DNA of 64,000 nucleotides from Luteibacter sp. UNCMF331Sha3.1 (GTDB lineage: Bacteria > Pseudomonadota > Gammaproteobacteria > Xanthomonadales > Rhodanobacteraceae). The notes under the pieces are model-generated. The model was not told the DNA's origin. It did not search any database and worked only from the letters and a program-made list of their open reading frames with translations. Of the stretch, positions 24,567 to 34,421 are shown in pieces. Every line of letters begins with the position of its first letter. Within the stretch, counting starts at the first letter, position 1. Position numbers and translations under genes: made by a program. The stretch lies in assembly GCF_900109915.1 (NCBI RefSeq), contig NZ_FOBU01000001.1:750764-814763 (forward strand), in the 5' to 3' direction.

Positions 24567-25577
24567 TCAGTCTTTTCTCAATATGTCGCGCACGACCGAC
24601 GAAAGCCCGTTCCCGTAGCGCGCATAGGCGCCCCGGCGCCACTCGGCATAGATCAGCGGCCATCGCCCGGGACGCGGACGGGTGCCGATGGTCACGCGCT
24701 CCCGATAATGTGCGAGGCGCCTCGCCAACAGGTCCCGGAAGGCAGCGGGGGCCGCCGGGTCCGAGCCAAAACGATCGGCGAGTCCCGCCATGCGCTCGAC
24801 GGCCCGCCCCAGCAAGGCATTTCGCGGCCGAAAGAGATCGCCGAAACGCGCGCGGAAGGTTCGCCGGGCGATGCCGATCTGATTTCCACCATGCTGGCGA
24901 TAATCGATCAGCGGCATATGGATGGCGGCGATGTGCCCGAACATGGCGGCGACCGTCGCGAGCCATTCGTCGTGTATCCACCCCGCCGGGACAGGCAAAG
25001 CCTTATCGACGACCCATCGTCGACACGCCGCCGTCGCACCGGTGACGACGGCGCGCTCCAGCAGGACGGGGAACGCCGCACCCGCGTCGATCGCGGCCCA
25101 CTGCGCTGGCCGCAGTTCGATCGCTGTGAAAAGCGAATGCTCCAGGCTCCGGCCGTCACCGTCGACGAGCCTCGCATCGGTGAACGCGAGGGAAAGCTCC
25201 GGGTCGTCGTCGAATCGTGCCAGTACGTCCCGAAGTTTGTCGGGGTGCCACACGTCGTCCTGATCGCAGAGAAACACCACCTCGGCCGTCGCCAGTCTCA
25301 GTGCATCCGAGAAATTCGCGATGTACCCCAGATTCGCCTGCCGCAGCCGTAGCACCACCTCGATGCCCTCGGCCCGGGCCCTCTCGGCGAAGGATTCGAC
25401 CATCGCCGGCGTCTCGTCCGACGACGCGTCGTCGGCGATCACGATCTGCGCGGGAAGACGCGACTGCGCCAGCAGGCTTTCCAGCTGCTCCGCGAGGAAA
25501 CGAGCGCCGTTATAGGTGCACAGGACAACGCTCGCACCGGAGCGAGCCCCACGGGGTCTGGGCGAGCCGACATTCAT
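24567..25577 (-). CDS. GT2 family glycosyltransferase
   Basis: 336 residues with SVVLCTYNGARFLAEQLES, DDASSDET, CDQDDVWHPDK, HDEWLATVAAMFGHI and DYRQHGGNQIGIARRT. It is a tandem duplicate of the gene at 23468-24472 with clear sequence divergence. It is the first gene of the three-GT2 minus-strand cluster and diverges from etfB. The three genes sit outside the etfA-metB interval but next to it, and may belong functionally to the same glycan. Confidence 0.9.
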   Translation of the reverse strand: MNVGSPRPRGARSGASVVLCTYNGARFLAEQLESLLAQSRLPAQIVIADDASSDETPAMVESFAERARAEGIEVVLRLRQANLGYIANFSDALRLATAEVVFLCDQDDVWHPDKLRDVLARFDDDPELSLAFTDARLVDGDGRSLEHSLFTAIELRPAQWAAIDAGAAFPVLLERAVVTGATAACRRWVVDKALPVPAGWIHDEWLATVAAMFGHIAAIHMPLIDYRQHGGNQIGIARRTFRARFGDLFRPRNALLGRAVERMAGLADRFGSDPAAPAAFRDLLARRLAHYRERVTIGTRPRPGRWPLIYAEWRRGAYARYGNGLSSVVRDILRKD

Positions 25578-25673
25578 TCAGGTTTCTGATTCCATGGATA
25601 TCATGGCGATTATCGCAAAGAAGCCGGACCCCGAATCTGTCGGGGCCCCAGTCCAAAATCCGGCCGTCCCGGT

Positions 25674-25679
25674 TACAAT
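25674..25679 (+). promoter_or_regulatory. Possible -10 box of etfBA
   Basis: TACAAT (5/6) lies 54 bases upstream of the etfB ATG. No good -35 is seen at normal spacing. A small hairpin (25629-25634/25640-25645) lies just upstream. Confidence 0.35.
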
Positions 25680-25732
25680 CAGGGGCTTATGTGCCCTCTC
25701 TCCGAATGGGCTCCCATTCCAAGGAACCGCAG

Positions 25733-26479
25733 ATGAAGATTCTGGTCGGCTACAAGCGCGTCGTGGACTACAACGTCCGCATCCAGGTGAAGCCCGATGG
25801 CACGGGCGTCGTCACCGACGGCGTCAAGCTCTCCGCCAATCCCTTCGACGACATCGCCCTCGAGGAGGCCCTGCGCCTGCGCGAGAAGGGCGTGGCCGAG
25901 GAAGTCATCGTGGTGGGCATCGGCCCGGCCGACCTCACGGCGCACCTGCGTAACGGCCTGGCCATGGGCGCCAACCGCGCCATCCACGTGCAGACCGCCG
26001 ACACCGTCTCGCCGCTGACCGCCGCCCGCACGTTCCTCAAGCTGGTGGAGAAGGAGCAGCCGGGCCTCGTGATTCTCGGCAAGCAGGCCATCGACGACGA
26101 TGCCAACCAGACCGGCCAGATGCTTGCCGCCCTCTGGGATCGTCCGCAGGCCACGTTCGCCAGCAAGGTCGAGATCGCCGACGGCAAGGCCACGGTCACC
26201 CGTGAAGTCGACGCCGGCCTGGAAACGATCGAAGCCGACCTTCCGGCCGTCGTCACGACCGATCTGCGCCTCAACGAGCCGCGCTTCATCAAGCTGCCGG
26301 ACATCATGAAGGCCAAGTCCAAGCCGATCGACGTGATCGAGCTGGCCTCGCTGGGCGTCGACGCCGCCGACCACATCAAGACCACGCACTACGCCGCCCC
26401 ACCGAAGCGCAGCAAGGGCGTCATGGTGAAGGACGCCGCCGAACTCGTCGCGGCCCTCAAGCAGAAGGGCCTGCTGTAA
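25733..26479 (+). CDS. etfB: Electron transfer flavoprotein subunit beta
   Basis: A 248-residue cytosolic subunit that binds AMP and pairs with EtfA to accept electrons from acyl-CoA dehydrogenases. It opens MKILVGYKRVVDYNVRIQVKPDG with ANPFDDIALEEALRLREKG, and has the ETF beta signature with LGKQAIDDDANQTGQMLAALWDRPQATFAS. The ATG at 25733 has AAGGA 7 bases upstream. In Xanthomonas the etf genes mark one border of the LPS locus, and they do here too. Confidence 0.97.
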   Translation: MKILVGYKRVVDYNVRIQVKPDGTGVVTDGVKLSANPFDDIALEEALRLREKGVAEEVIVVGIGPADLTAHLRNGLAMGANRAIHVQTADTVSPLTAARTFLKLVEKEQPGLVILGKQAIDDDANQTGQMLAALWDRPQATFASKVEIADGKATVTREVDAGLETIEADLPAVVTTDLRLNEPRFIKLPDIMKAKSKPIDVIELASLGVDAADHIKTTHYAAPPKRSKGVMVKDAAELVAALKQKGLL

Positions 26480-26501
26480 AGCAGCCGACCGGAGAATCGA
26501 C

Positions 26502-27443
26502 ATGTCCAAGATCCTCGTTATCGCCGAACACCTCGACGGCAAGCTCAATGGTGCTACCGCGCGCGCCGTGAGCGCCGCCGCCGCCGTCAAGCCGGAATCC
26601 ATCGACGTCATCGTCCTGTCCGATGCGCCGGACGCCGTGGCCGCCGAGGCCGCGAAGATCGATGGCGTAGGCAAGGTGCTGACCATCGCCCGCGCCGAGA
26701 ACGCCCATGCACTGGCCGCGGTGCTCGCCCCGCAGATCGCGAAGGCCGCCGCCGGTTATTCGCACGTGTTCGCGCCGTCGACCACGTTCGGCAAGGACGT
26801 CGCACCGCGCGTCGCCGCCCTGCTTGGCGTGTCGCAGGTCAGCGATGTCATGACCGTGGAAGGCCCGCACAGCTTCAAGCGTCCGATCTACGCTGGCAAC
26901 GCCATCGTCACCGTCGAGGTGGACGCCGCGTCCACCGTCGTCGCCACCATCCGCACCGCTTCGTGGCCGGCCGCGGGGTCGAACGGCGCCGCGCCGGTCG
27001 AGGCGCTGACCGTCGACGCCGCCCTTCCCTCGCACACCCGCTTCGTCGGCCTGCAGCAGGGCAAGAGCGACCGTCCGGACCTGCAGGGCGCGCCGAAGGT
27101 CGTCTCCGGCGGCCGCGGCGTGGGCTCGAAGGAGAACTTCGACGTCATCTACAAGTTCGCGGACAAGATCGGCGCCGCCGTCGGCGCATCGCGCGCCGCC
27201 GTGGATGCCGGCTACGTGCCGAACGAGATGCAGGTCGGCCAGACCGGCAAGATCATCGCGCCGGAGCTGTACATCGCCATCGGCATCTCGGGCGCCATCC
27301 AGCACCTGACCGGCATCAAGGACGCCGGCACGATCGTCGCGATCAACAAGGACGGCGAGGCGCCGATCTTCGAGATCGCAGACATCGGCCTGGTGGGCGA
27401 TCTGTTCAAGATCCTGCCGGAACTGGAATCGGCCATCGGCTGA
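26502..27443 (+). CDS. etfA: Electron transfer flavoprotein subunit alpha
   Basis: A 313-residue FAD-binding subunit. The C-terminal FAD domain has [21 protein letters not shown], split across the Arg/Ser and Gln-Thr-Gly-Lys contacts, and [25 protein letters not shown] is 7 bases before the ATG, and it lies 22 bases after etfB. It is followed by a strong terminator that overlaps the end of the first O-antigen-side gene. It forms the left border of the variable glycan locus. Confidence 0.97.
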   Translation: MSKILVIAEHLDGKLNGATARAVSAAAAVKPESIDVIVLSDAPDAVAAEAAKIDGVGKVLTIARAENAHALAAVLAPQIAKAAAGYSHVFAPSTTFGKDVAPRVAALLGVSQVSDVMTVEGPHSFKRPIYAGNAIVTVEVDAASTVVATIRTASWPAAGSNGAAPVEALTVDAALPSHTRFVGLQQGKSDRPDLQGAPKVVSGGRGVGSKENFDVIYKFADKIGAAVGASRAAVDAGYVPNEMQVGQTGKIIAPELYIAIGISGAIQHLTGIKDAGTIVAINKDGEAPIFEIADIGLVGDLFKILPELESAIG

Positions 27444-27467
27444 GTATTCCACGCATCCGTAGTGAAG

Positions 27468-27493
27468 AACGCGCCTTGACCGGCGCGTTTTTT
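27468..27493 (+). terminator. Rho-independent terminator of etfBA
   Basis: An 8-bp stem (aacgcgcc at 27468-27475 with ggcgcgtt at 27482-27489) and a T-run to 27493. The T-run ends inside the stop codon of the convergent membrane-protein gene. Confidence 0.9.
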
Positions 27494-28415
27494 ATGGATC
27501 CGCAGCAGCGCCGCCGTCACGCCTCGTGAAAGCGGCCCAAAGCATTCCAGCAACATATGCCGTGACGTCGCCACCGAAAGTGGCGAGGCGAAAACACATC
27601 GCTGTGAGCAGGATGGCGGGCTGTGATGCCATACCTGAAAGAAGCGTCACGAAGACTGCTTCCCGGACGCCCAGCCCTGCAGGCGCACCAATGACAACGA
27701 AACCCGCCATCCAGCTCGCCGCGGCCACGGCAGTCCATGTGGCGAAGGGCGTCCGCGTAGCCTGCTCCGAAGGCGCCACCGCCAGAAGCGTCAACCCCAT
27801 GAGTAGAAAGAAGACCACGTAAAGTCCGAGTGCCATCACCAGCCAGCCTGCGTGGAACGTCGGCAGGCGCTGCCTGACCCAATTCACCCGTAAACGCATG
27901 ACGCCAAGCGTTATAACCGCAAGGCACACGAAAGAAAGGATCGAGGCATAGATGGCGACCGGTGGCAGGAGAATGCCGAATCGAGCCGCGAACGAAGCAC
28001 TGGCCGCCGAAGCGACAGCCGTGAGGCACGCGACCTCGGCAAACGCACACAAGGCGAGCGATGCGTGCGTCAAGCCTTGCTTGCGCAAGGCGACGTGGCG
28101 CCCTACGTATTGAAGTATGCCTCCCGGAACGTACTTGTACGCCTGCGTGACCAGATACGTTGAAACCGTCGGACCCATTCGCGCGTGACTCACGAAAACT
28201 CGCTGTAGAGTGGCCCACGCGAATGCCAGAACTCCCACTGCAAGGCTATATGTCGCCATGGCACGAGCGACGCTCCAGCGTTCGCGGTAAAAAGCACCGT
28301 TAGCCGAAAGCTGCTCAAGAACACCCTCGGAATAGAAGCGCCACGCTATCCATGCGAGACAGGCGATGCTTAGAACGGATCCGGCAAGACGCAGTTTTTT
28401 CTTAACGCCGGACAC
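27492..28415 (-). CDS. Flippase-like / lysylphosphatidylglycerol-synthase-TM family membrane protein
   Basis: 307 residues with about eight membrane helices and the family landmark [17 protein letters not shown] in the C-terminal half, as in the AglD/MprF transmembrane (UPF0104) family. [13 protein letters not shown] in the first third also fits. Members act in lipid or lipid-linked sugar transfer across membranes, but the substrate here is unknown. It starts with GTG at 28415, overlapping the upstream methyltransferase by 14 bases. Its TAA stop is inside the etfBA terminator. Confidence 0.82.
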   Translation of the reverse strand: MSGVKKKLRLAGSVLSIACLAWIAWRFYSEGVLEQLSANGAFYRERWSVARAMATYSLAVGVLAFAWATLQRVFVSHARMGPTVSTYLVTQAYKYVPGGILQYVGRHVALRKQGLTHASLALCAFAEVACLTAVASAASASFAARFGILLPPVAIYASILSFVCLAVITLGVMRLRVNWVRQRLPTFHAGWLVMALGLYVVFFLLMGLTLLAVAPSEQATRTPFATWTAVAAASWMAGFVVIGAPAGLGVREAVFVTLLSGMASQPAILLTAMCFRLATFGGDVTAYVAGMLWAAFTRRDGGAAADP

Positions 28416-29019
28416 GACAAAGCACCATAGTCCACGGCAACGGTGAGCGCACGTCGACCACGTCGAATCGTTCTGACAGCATCTCCACGAAGCGACGGCG
28501 TGACCAGTGTTGGATATGCCCGGGCGTGTTGCCCAGATTCGGAAGGTACTTCAATCGCACCATGTTGAGCAGTCGCCAGATCGGCTCGCGTGGCACGCTT
28601 ACCAGCACGTATTCGGTGCTCAATGCTTCAAGCACGCGCAAGCCTTCCCTAGGATATTCGAGATGCTCGAGAACCTCGCAGCAAACGACAAAATTGGCTG
28701 GCTCGAAACATCCCAACGCATCCTGGATTCGACATGTACTAAAGCGAATATCCAGCGCCGCGCGCCGGGCCCGGCGCGTTGCCTCGGCCACGACATTGGG
28801 AGCGATATCGCAGCCCTCGGCCTTCCAGCCCTTGCGGGCCAGGCGAATGGAGAGCTCACCTTCGCCGCAGCCGATCTCCAGCGCCCGATCAACGCGTGAA
28901 GCCGCCGCGAGGGCATCGAATGTGTCGAGAAAGCCCTTCATGAGGTAGCGCGCGATGGGATTTCGCGTGCCGTACTTATCGAAGTAATTCCCGGCAGGCT
29001 GTACAACAGGCTCGTTCAT
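28402..29019 (-). CDS. Class I SAM-dependent methyltransferase
   Basis: A 205-residue cytosolic protein. SAM-binding motif I is ALEIGCGEGEL, with the acidic post-I residue in EGCDIAPN and FVVCCEVLEHLEYP as the motif typical of Methyltransf_11/23 proteins. The ATG at 29019 has AGGAAG about 8 bases upstream; a GTG at 29043 is less good. Cotranscribed with the flippase-like gene, so its substrate may be a lipid-linked or glycan intermediate. Confidence 0.87.
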   Translation of the reverse strand: MNEPVVQPAGNYFDKYGTRNPIARYLMKGFLDTFDALAAASRVDRALEIGCGEGELSIRLARKGWKAEGCDIAPNVVAEATRRARRAALDIRFSTCRIQDALGCFEPANFVVCCEVLEHLEYPREGLRVLEALSTEYVLVSVPREPIWRLLNMVRLKYLPNLGNTPGHIQHWSRRRFVEMLSERFDVVDVRSPLPWTMVLCRVRR

Positions 29020-29167
29020 CAATATCTTCCTAGCTACAAGCACCGGTGGAACAGACCGTCATGGCTCGCGAATGTTGAAATTCTGACATATTCCATGGAA
29101 GGTCGCCCGCCGCGTAAGCCAGGGAAAATCAGCGCGCCGTGCGGTACGGCGGAAGCAGGAGACGGAC

Positions 29168-30199
29168 ATGATCGATGCATCGGTTCAACCTCGCGTCGCG
29201 GAACCTGGCGGCGCGCAGACGGTGCGAAAGCTGGTCATCCAGATACCTTGCCTGAACGAGGCAAGCACGCTGCATATTGCGCTATCTGCCCTACCCCGCA
29301 AGGTTCCCGGCTTTGAGTCGGTGGAATGGCTAATCGTCGATGACGGCTCTACGGATCACACCGCGCGTGTCGCGCGTGAAGCAGGTGTGGATCACGTGAT
29401 CAGGCATCCAACCAACCGCGGTCTTGCCGCCGCGTTCATGACTGGACTCGAAGCATCGCTGAAACTGGGCGCCGACGTGATCGTGAATACCGATGCCGAC
29501 AATCAATACGATGCTCGTGACATACCGCTATTGACGCAGCCCATCCTGGCTCACGAAGCCGATCTGGTGATCGGTTCTCGCCCGATCGAGCAGACCGAGC
29601 ATTTCTCCTGGACCAAGCGAAAGCTTCAACGACTGGGTAGCTGGGCGGTCCGCGTGGCGAGTCACACGAACGTGGCCGACGCTCCCAGCGGATTCAGGGC
29701 CATAAGCCGCGAAGCGGCCATGCGGCTGAACGTCTTCGGACAATACACCTACACGCTCGAAACGATCATCCAGGCCGGCCTCAGCGGCCTGAGGGTGGCG
29801 TGCGTACCGATCCGAACGCACCCGGACCTGCGGCCATCCCGCTTGGTGAAAAGCATTCGGAGCTACGTGCAACGATCGTTAGGTACGATCATCCGGGTTT
29901 TCGTGACCTATCGCCCCTTGGTGACGTTCCTGTACGCCGGTGGCCTCATCGGACTCGTTGGCCTCGCGGCGGGCCTCCGCTTTGTCTACTTCTACCTTTC
30001 CGGCGAAGGCGAGGGGCATGTTCAGTCAGTCGTTCTCGCAGCGCTTTGCCTTATCCTTTCCATGCTACTGACAATGATGGGCCTCATCGCGGACCTCATC
30101 TCGGTCAATCGCAAGCTTCTCGAGGATGTTCTTCTGCGCGTGCGCCACATGGAAGAAACGAACCATGCTGCAAGTGAAGCAAGCAGGGGTGATCAGTAG
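29168..30199 (+). CDS. DPM-type GT2 glycosyltransferase with C-terminal membrane helices
   Basis: 343 residues. GT2 motifs QIPCLNEASTL, VDDGSTDHTA and NTDADNQYDARD precede SRPIEQTEHFSWTKR and a conserved GFRAISREAAMR, then two C-terminal helices (about 253-275 and 286-312). The NTDADNQY form is that of polyprenyl-phosphate or glycolipid glycosyltransferases. It should make a polyprenyl-phosphate sugar for a GT-C enzyme in the island. GGAG is 6 bases before the ATG. Its stop overlaps the convergent YfhO-like gene by 7 bases. Confidence 0.88.
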   Translation: MIDASVQPRVAEPGGAQTVRKLVIQIPCLNEASTLHIALSALPRKVPGFESVEWLIVDDGSTDHTARVAREAGVDHVIRHPTNRGLAAAFMTGLEASLKLGADVIVNTDADNQYDARDIPLLTQPILAHEADLVIGSRPIEQTEHFSWTKRKLQRLGSWAVRVASHTNVADAPSGFRAISREAAMRLNVFGQYTYTLETIIQAGLSGLRVACVPIRTHPDLRPSRLVKSIRSYVQRSLGTIIRVFVTYRPLVTFLYAGGLIGLVGLAAGLRFVYFYLSGEGEGHVQSVVLAALCLILSMLLTMMGLIADLISVNRKLLEDVLLRVRHMEETNHAASEASRGDQ

Positions 30200-32685
30200 C
30201 GAACAACGGGCTTCGGCGGGCGTGTACGCTTGCGCGCGATCCATGCCGCGAATACCAACGAAAGTGCCGAAAGCAGAGCGATCGGAACGCCAATCAGAAC
30301 CGCGAGCGGCCGGTATCGGAACGCGATGTCAGCAGGGCCATCCACAGGGATGGCCGGCATGACGCCGAGGTACCGCTGAGGGCGAACCGGCTTTCCACCG
30401 GACGTTACGTGCCACCCCGAACGCATGCTCATCGGAACGACGACGAATCCGCTGGATGATCCGGAATAGTGCAACGAAAAGCCGAGCGGACCAGTCGGAT
30501 CGAGCGCGATGGGAGCACCACTCGATGCGTGCGGAAGATCGGTTAGCGAGCCCAGAAAGTAGGGGCCAGCGGGCACATCGTTGTTCTCCAACAACACGAT
30601 CCCCGCATCACTGGCAACCGGCTGGAAGGTTCCGAGGTCGGTTCGCCGCACGCGAAAGCCGAAGTCCATGCACCCCTCGGCCGGTCCGCCAGCAATGCCC
30701 GCGCTACAGCCACTCCATTGGCCCGGAAAACTCCATACCGTCAGTTTGTCGTCTGCTTCCGCGCCCAGGTATTTGAGTGTCAGGAGGTAGTTGCCGGCAT
30801 CGAGCGCGAGCGGTGCAGGCAGCGAAAAAGTACGCACCTGATTATCGACGATGTCCGCGGCAGCCACGTTCCACGCTGCAAGGGGAGCGTCGAGACCGGG
30901 TTTCGTTAAAACGACCCTCAGCACTCCATGCTGCATCGCTCGTCCGTACGTGGCCAGATTGAAACTCACGCCTTCCACGAGCGCCGGACGAGCTATCACC
31001 GATGTCTGGACAAGCGTGTTTGCAGGCATGGGAGGCAAGGCCACCCGGGCCACGCGCGCGGCATCAGGCGGGAGACCCGTCGACGAGGACACCAGGCATT
31101 CACCGCCCACGGCATAGCGAACGCCCAGTGCCGAGAACACGGGTGATGCGAAATGAAAGCCGCTCCCGGCAACGCGGCTCGCCGTAGCAGTGGTCAAGCT
31201 GCCACTCGCGGCCTCCTGAAGCAGGGCCTTGAGTCCCTCGGTCCTGAAGCCGTGACCGAACCACTCTGCAATGCCATATACCCCTAGGGAACCGGATACG
31301 AGGAACGAGTCGTCGGCGACGGTCGACTGGAAGGGCCCACTGGTCGCTGCGATCCTGTCTATGAGCGGGACTCTGGGATAGAACGCCGCTGTCGGCATCG
31401 GGCCATTCAGCAGCCTGAAGTAACTTGCAAGATCGATGGCTTGCACAAGTGTGAGAGCAAGTACAAACGGGACTACCAGCGCTTTCCGAACCCGCGCCTG
31501 GAGGTACAGAATGCATGCCGCTGCAGCCAGCGCGATTGAGAGGTCGAGCAGGCACGCAGCGCGATTCCACCTGTTGTTCGCCAGGCCGGGAATCCAGGCG
31601 AGCAGCCCACGGGGTACCAATCCGAAAACGAGGACAGCCGATACCGCCAGGAGTGCGAGGGAGAAGACCGTGAGGACCGAGGGCCAGCGCCGACGTATGA
31701 CCGCTACCGCGGCGATGACGATGACGAGCAGTGCAAGAGTCGGCGCGACGATGCCGACATACATACCCGACTCGACAGCCCTGACCTGCCGAGCGGTGTG
31801 AGGCAGCAATTGCGCGATGTCCGAGTACGACAGCTCCGTTCCCGTGACCCGGCCGCCGAGCTCGAAATCCCTGAGCCACTCCGCGAATCCCAGCAATCCC
31901 GGAAAGGAGAGGCCGATTGCAGCTAAGAGACCGAGAGAGCACCGAGCGAAACCGGCACGACGGCACCAGAGACGATCGATCAGGGTCCCGCAGAGGACAT
32001 AAAGGAGCGCAGCACCGATGCCGAGAAACGAGACGAACGGAAAGCCGCCGATCAGCAATCCGGAAAGTGGAAGTGCCACGCCAGGAACGGCGTGGCGGGT
32101 GCCATCCCTGAAAGCGCGATCGACGCCCCATAGCAACCAGCCGATCCAGATGGCCGTGCTTAGGTGCGGCCAATAAAGCCATGCTGCGTTGAAGCCGCAA
32201 AGCATGACCGTCAGTCCTGCGAAGAGGCTCGCAAGCATGCCACCATGCCTGCGCACGAAGGCATATACGCCCGTCGCCCCGAAAGAAAGATTGAACAGGA
32301 TGGCAGCGAGCAGCCCCAGTGCAGCGCTGGGCGACGCCGCGAAGATCAGAAATGCAGGCGTCAATTCGCCGGATGCCAGGTTCAGTATGCCGGGCTCGCC
32401 ACCGGCCGGCAGGGGGTTCCACAAGGGCAAGTGCCCAGCACGCAGCTGCTGACGGGCCTGAATCCATCTGGGCAAGTAATAGTCCAGCACGTCGGAGCGC
32501 TCGGCGTGACGTACATCCGCGAAGCTGACCTGGTTTCCCCAACCCGGCTGGGAGAGCAACAGATCGAATGGCCCTACGGTCTGGTCACGGAACGGATTCG
32601 CACCGAGTGCGATCAGAGCAATCAACAGAAACGCACCGAAAGCCCAGGCTAGCTCGCGCGGCGTGAGCGGTACTCGATGGTCCAT
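30193..32685 (-). CDS. YfhO-like GT-C family membrane protein
   Basis: 830 residues: about 12 membrane helices in the first 480, a periplasmic beta-rich part (about 500-790), and a final helix near the C-terminus before a basic tail (ARKRTRPPKP). Landmarks are DYYLPRWIQARQQLRAGHLPLWNPLPAGGEP in the first large loop, where D and the PLWNP motif match YfhO/GT-C proteins. YfhO-type proteins decorate teichoic acids and similar polymers using polyprenyl-phosphate sugars. I chose ATG 32685; the open frame extends 102 residues further without hydrophobic or conserved content. It is divergent from the HAD-UbiA operon. Confidence 0.82.
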   Translation of the reverse strand: MDHRVPLTPRELAWAFGAFLLIALIALGANPFRDQTVGPFDLLLSQPGWGNQVSFADVRHAERSDVLDYYLPRWIQARQQLRAGHLPLWNPLPAGGEPGILNLASGELTPAFLIFAASPSAALGLLAAILFNLSFGATGVYAFVRRHGGMLASLFAGLTVMLCGFNAAWLYWPHLSTAIWIGWLLWGVDRAFRDGTRHAVPGVALPLSGLLIGGFPFVSFLGIGAALLYVLCGTLIDRLWCRRAGFARCSLGLLAAIGLSFPGLLGFAEWLRDFELGGRVTGTELSYSDIAQLLPHTARQVRAVESGMYVGIVAPTLALLVIVIAAVAVIRRRWPSVLTVFSLALLAVSAVLVFGLVPRGLLAWIPGLANNRWNRAACLLDLSIALAAAACILYLQARVRKALVVPFVLALTLVQAIDLASYFRLLNGPMPTAAFYPRVPLIDRIAATSGPFQSTVADDSFLVSGSLGVYGIAEWFGHGFRTEGLKALLQEAASGSLTTATASRVAGSGFHFASPVFSALGVRYAVGGECLVSSSTGLPPDAARVARVALPPMPANTLVQTSVIARPALVEGVSFNLATYGRAMQHGVLRVVLTKPGLDAPLAAWNVAAADIVDNQVRTFSLPAPLALDAGNYLLTLKYLGAEADDKLTVWSFPGQWSGCSAGIAGGPAEGCMDFGFRVRRTDLGTFQPVASDAGIVLLENNDVPAGPYFLGSLTDLPHASSGAPIALDPTGPLGFSLHYSGSSSGFVVVPMSMRSGWHVTSGGKPVRPQRYLGVMPAIPVDGPADIAFRYRPLAVLIGVPIALLSALSLVFAAWIARKRTRPPKPVVRY

Positions 32686-32975
32686 CAAGACCCCTTGGCT
32701 ACGTGCTACGACAGGTAATGGCCGCAATTCGCCGCTCCCGACTCGACTGCGTAAGGCCGCCTCGCTATAGTCTGCGGCGATCATTTGCTCCGGATAACAG
32801 GCCCGCAGAGATCGCGGCGGCCTGGGCCGTGCCGAACCGTTCGCGCCAGTCCCCCGCTTGAAAAACACGTCATTGGTGGCTGGCGACCCGATCTTAGCAA
32901 GATACAGGGATGCGGGTACCATTCGTATTTTTGTGCACTGCGGCTTCGGCGGCTTTTTTTGATTGGGGAATACCG

Positions 32976-34421
32976 ATGGTGGGCATGACAACGGACAACT
33001 CGGCGAAATCGGGCATCCCGCTTTGCGTCGATCTGGACGGAACGCTGATCCGCTCCGATCTGCTCATCGAATCGGCCCTGGCCTTGCTCGCCCAACGGCC
33101 GCTTGCGATTTTCTCGATGCTGGCGTGGCTACTGCGTGGCAAAGCGCACCTCAAGCGGGAAATCGCGCGAAGGGTCGTCGTGGATCCGTCCACCTTGCCC
33201 TACAACGCCGAGTTGATCGATTGGCTCAGCGAGCAGCGAACGCAGCGCCAGGTGGTGCTATGCACGGCATCGGACATAACGCTGGCGCGGCCGGTCGCGG
33301 ATCATGCGGCGGTCTTCGACGACGTCATCGCCAGCAACGGCGACATCAATCTTTCCGGCACCAGAAAGGCAAGGGTGCTGATTGAGCGGTTCGGCGACAA
33401 GGCGTTCGATTACATCGGCAATGCGCCCGTCGATCTCGCCGTCTGGAAGCACGCCCACGCCGCGCTCGTCGTTGAAAACGGCCACAGCCTGTCGTCGGCA
33501 GCGGCGAAAGTGGCGACAGTGGAAAAACGTTTCGAGGTTCGCAGCGGCGGATCACGTACGTGGGCCAAAGCGCTCCGAATCCACCAGTGGATTAAGAACG
33601 TCCTCGTATTCCTTCCCCTACTCGCGTCGCACCGCTTGCTCGAAGTCGATTCGCTGATTCCGTCACTGCTCGCTTTCTTCTGCTTCGGACTATGCGCATC
33701 AAGCGTCTACATCACGAACGACCTGCTGGATCTTCCGGCGGATAGACAACATCACCGTAAGCGTAATCGCCCGTTCGCGGCGGGAACGTTGCCGCTGATC
33801 GCCGGCCCCGTGCTCGCCGTGATACTGCTCGTCGCTGGTTTCGGCCTCGCCATGTTCGTGTCGAGGTCGTTCATAGGCGTCCTGCTTGCGTATTACGTGC
33901 TCACCTCGGCCTACTCGATTCGGCTCAAACGCGTAATGATGCTCGACGTCGTGGTGCTCGCCACCCTCTATACGACGCGTATCCTCGCTGGCACGGCCGC
34001 GCTGCATACCAAGCCGTCGTTCTGGCTGCTCGCCTTTTCGATGTTCATCTTCCTCAGCCTCGCGATGGTGAAGCGCTTCACGGAACTGCTTACATTGCAG
34101 AAGAGTGGAAAAGTGAAGGCCAGCGGTCGCGGTTACGACGTGGAGGACATCCCCCTCATCCAGTCGCTGGGTGCGTCGAGCGGCTACCTGGCGGTGCTCG
34201 TGCTCGCGCTCTACGTCGACAGCACGGCGAGCATGTCGCTTTACGAGCACCCGCATTATCTGTGGATGCTCTGCCCGCTTCTGCTCTACTGGATCAGCCG
34301 CACGTGGGCCATCGCGCATCGCGGCGTGATGCATGACGACCCGGTCGTGTTCGCCGTCATGGATCGCACGAGCCAGATCCTCGGCGTGATCGCCGCCGTC
34401 ATCGTCGCGGCGGCCATCTGA
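32976..34421 (+). CDS. HAD phosphatase-UbiA prenyltransferase fusion (DPPR synthase-like)
   Basis: 481 residues. The first 190 form a HAD phosphatase (CVDLDGTLIRSD nucleophile motif; LCTASDI; FDYIGNAPVDLAVW). Residues about 195-480 form a UbiA-type integral membrane prenyltransferase with NDLLDLPADRQHHRKRNRPF, the N/D-x-x-x-D prenyl-diphosphate site of the Rv3806c class. That class attaches phosphoribose from PRPP to decaprenyl phosphate. The fused HAD domain could remove the 5-phosphate, the step given to Rv3807c in mycobacteria. It heads a seven-gene operon; its stop overlaps dprE1 (TGATG). The ATG at 32976 has GGGGA before it; an ATG at 32985 is the alternative. Confidence 0.88.
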   Translation: MVGMTTDNSAKSGIPLCVDLDGTLIRSDLLIESALALLAQRPLAIFSMLAWLLRGKAHLKREIARRVVVDPSTLPYNAELIDWLSEQRTQRQVVLCTASDITLARPVADHAAVFDDVIASNGDINLSGTRKARVLIERFGDKAFDYIGNAPVDLAVWKHAHAALVVENGHSLSSAAAKVATVEKRFEVRSGGSRTWAKALRIHQWIKNVLVFLPLLASHRLLEVDSLIPSLLAFFCFGLCASSVYITNDLLDLPADRQHHRKRNRPFAAGTLPLIAGPVLAVILLVAGFGLAMFVSRSFIGVLLAYYVLTSAYSIRLKRVMMLDVVVLATLYTTRILAGTAALHTKPSFWLLAFSMFIFLSLAMVKRFTELLTLQKSGKVKASGRGYDVEDIPLIQSLGASSGYLAVLVLALYVDSTASMSLYEHPHYLWMLCPLLLYWISRTWAIAHRGVMHDDPVVFAVMDRTSQILGVIAAVIVAAAI

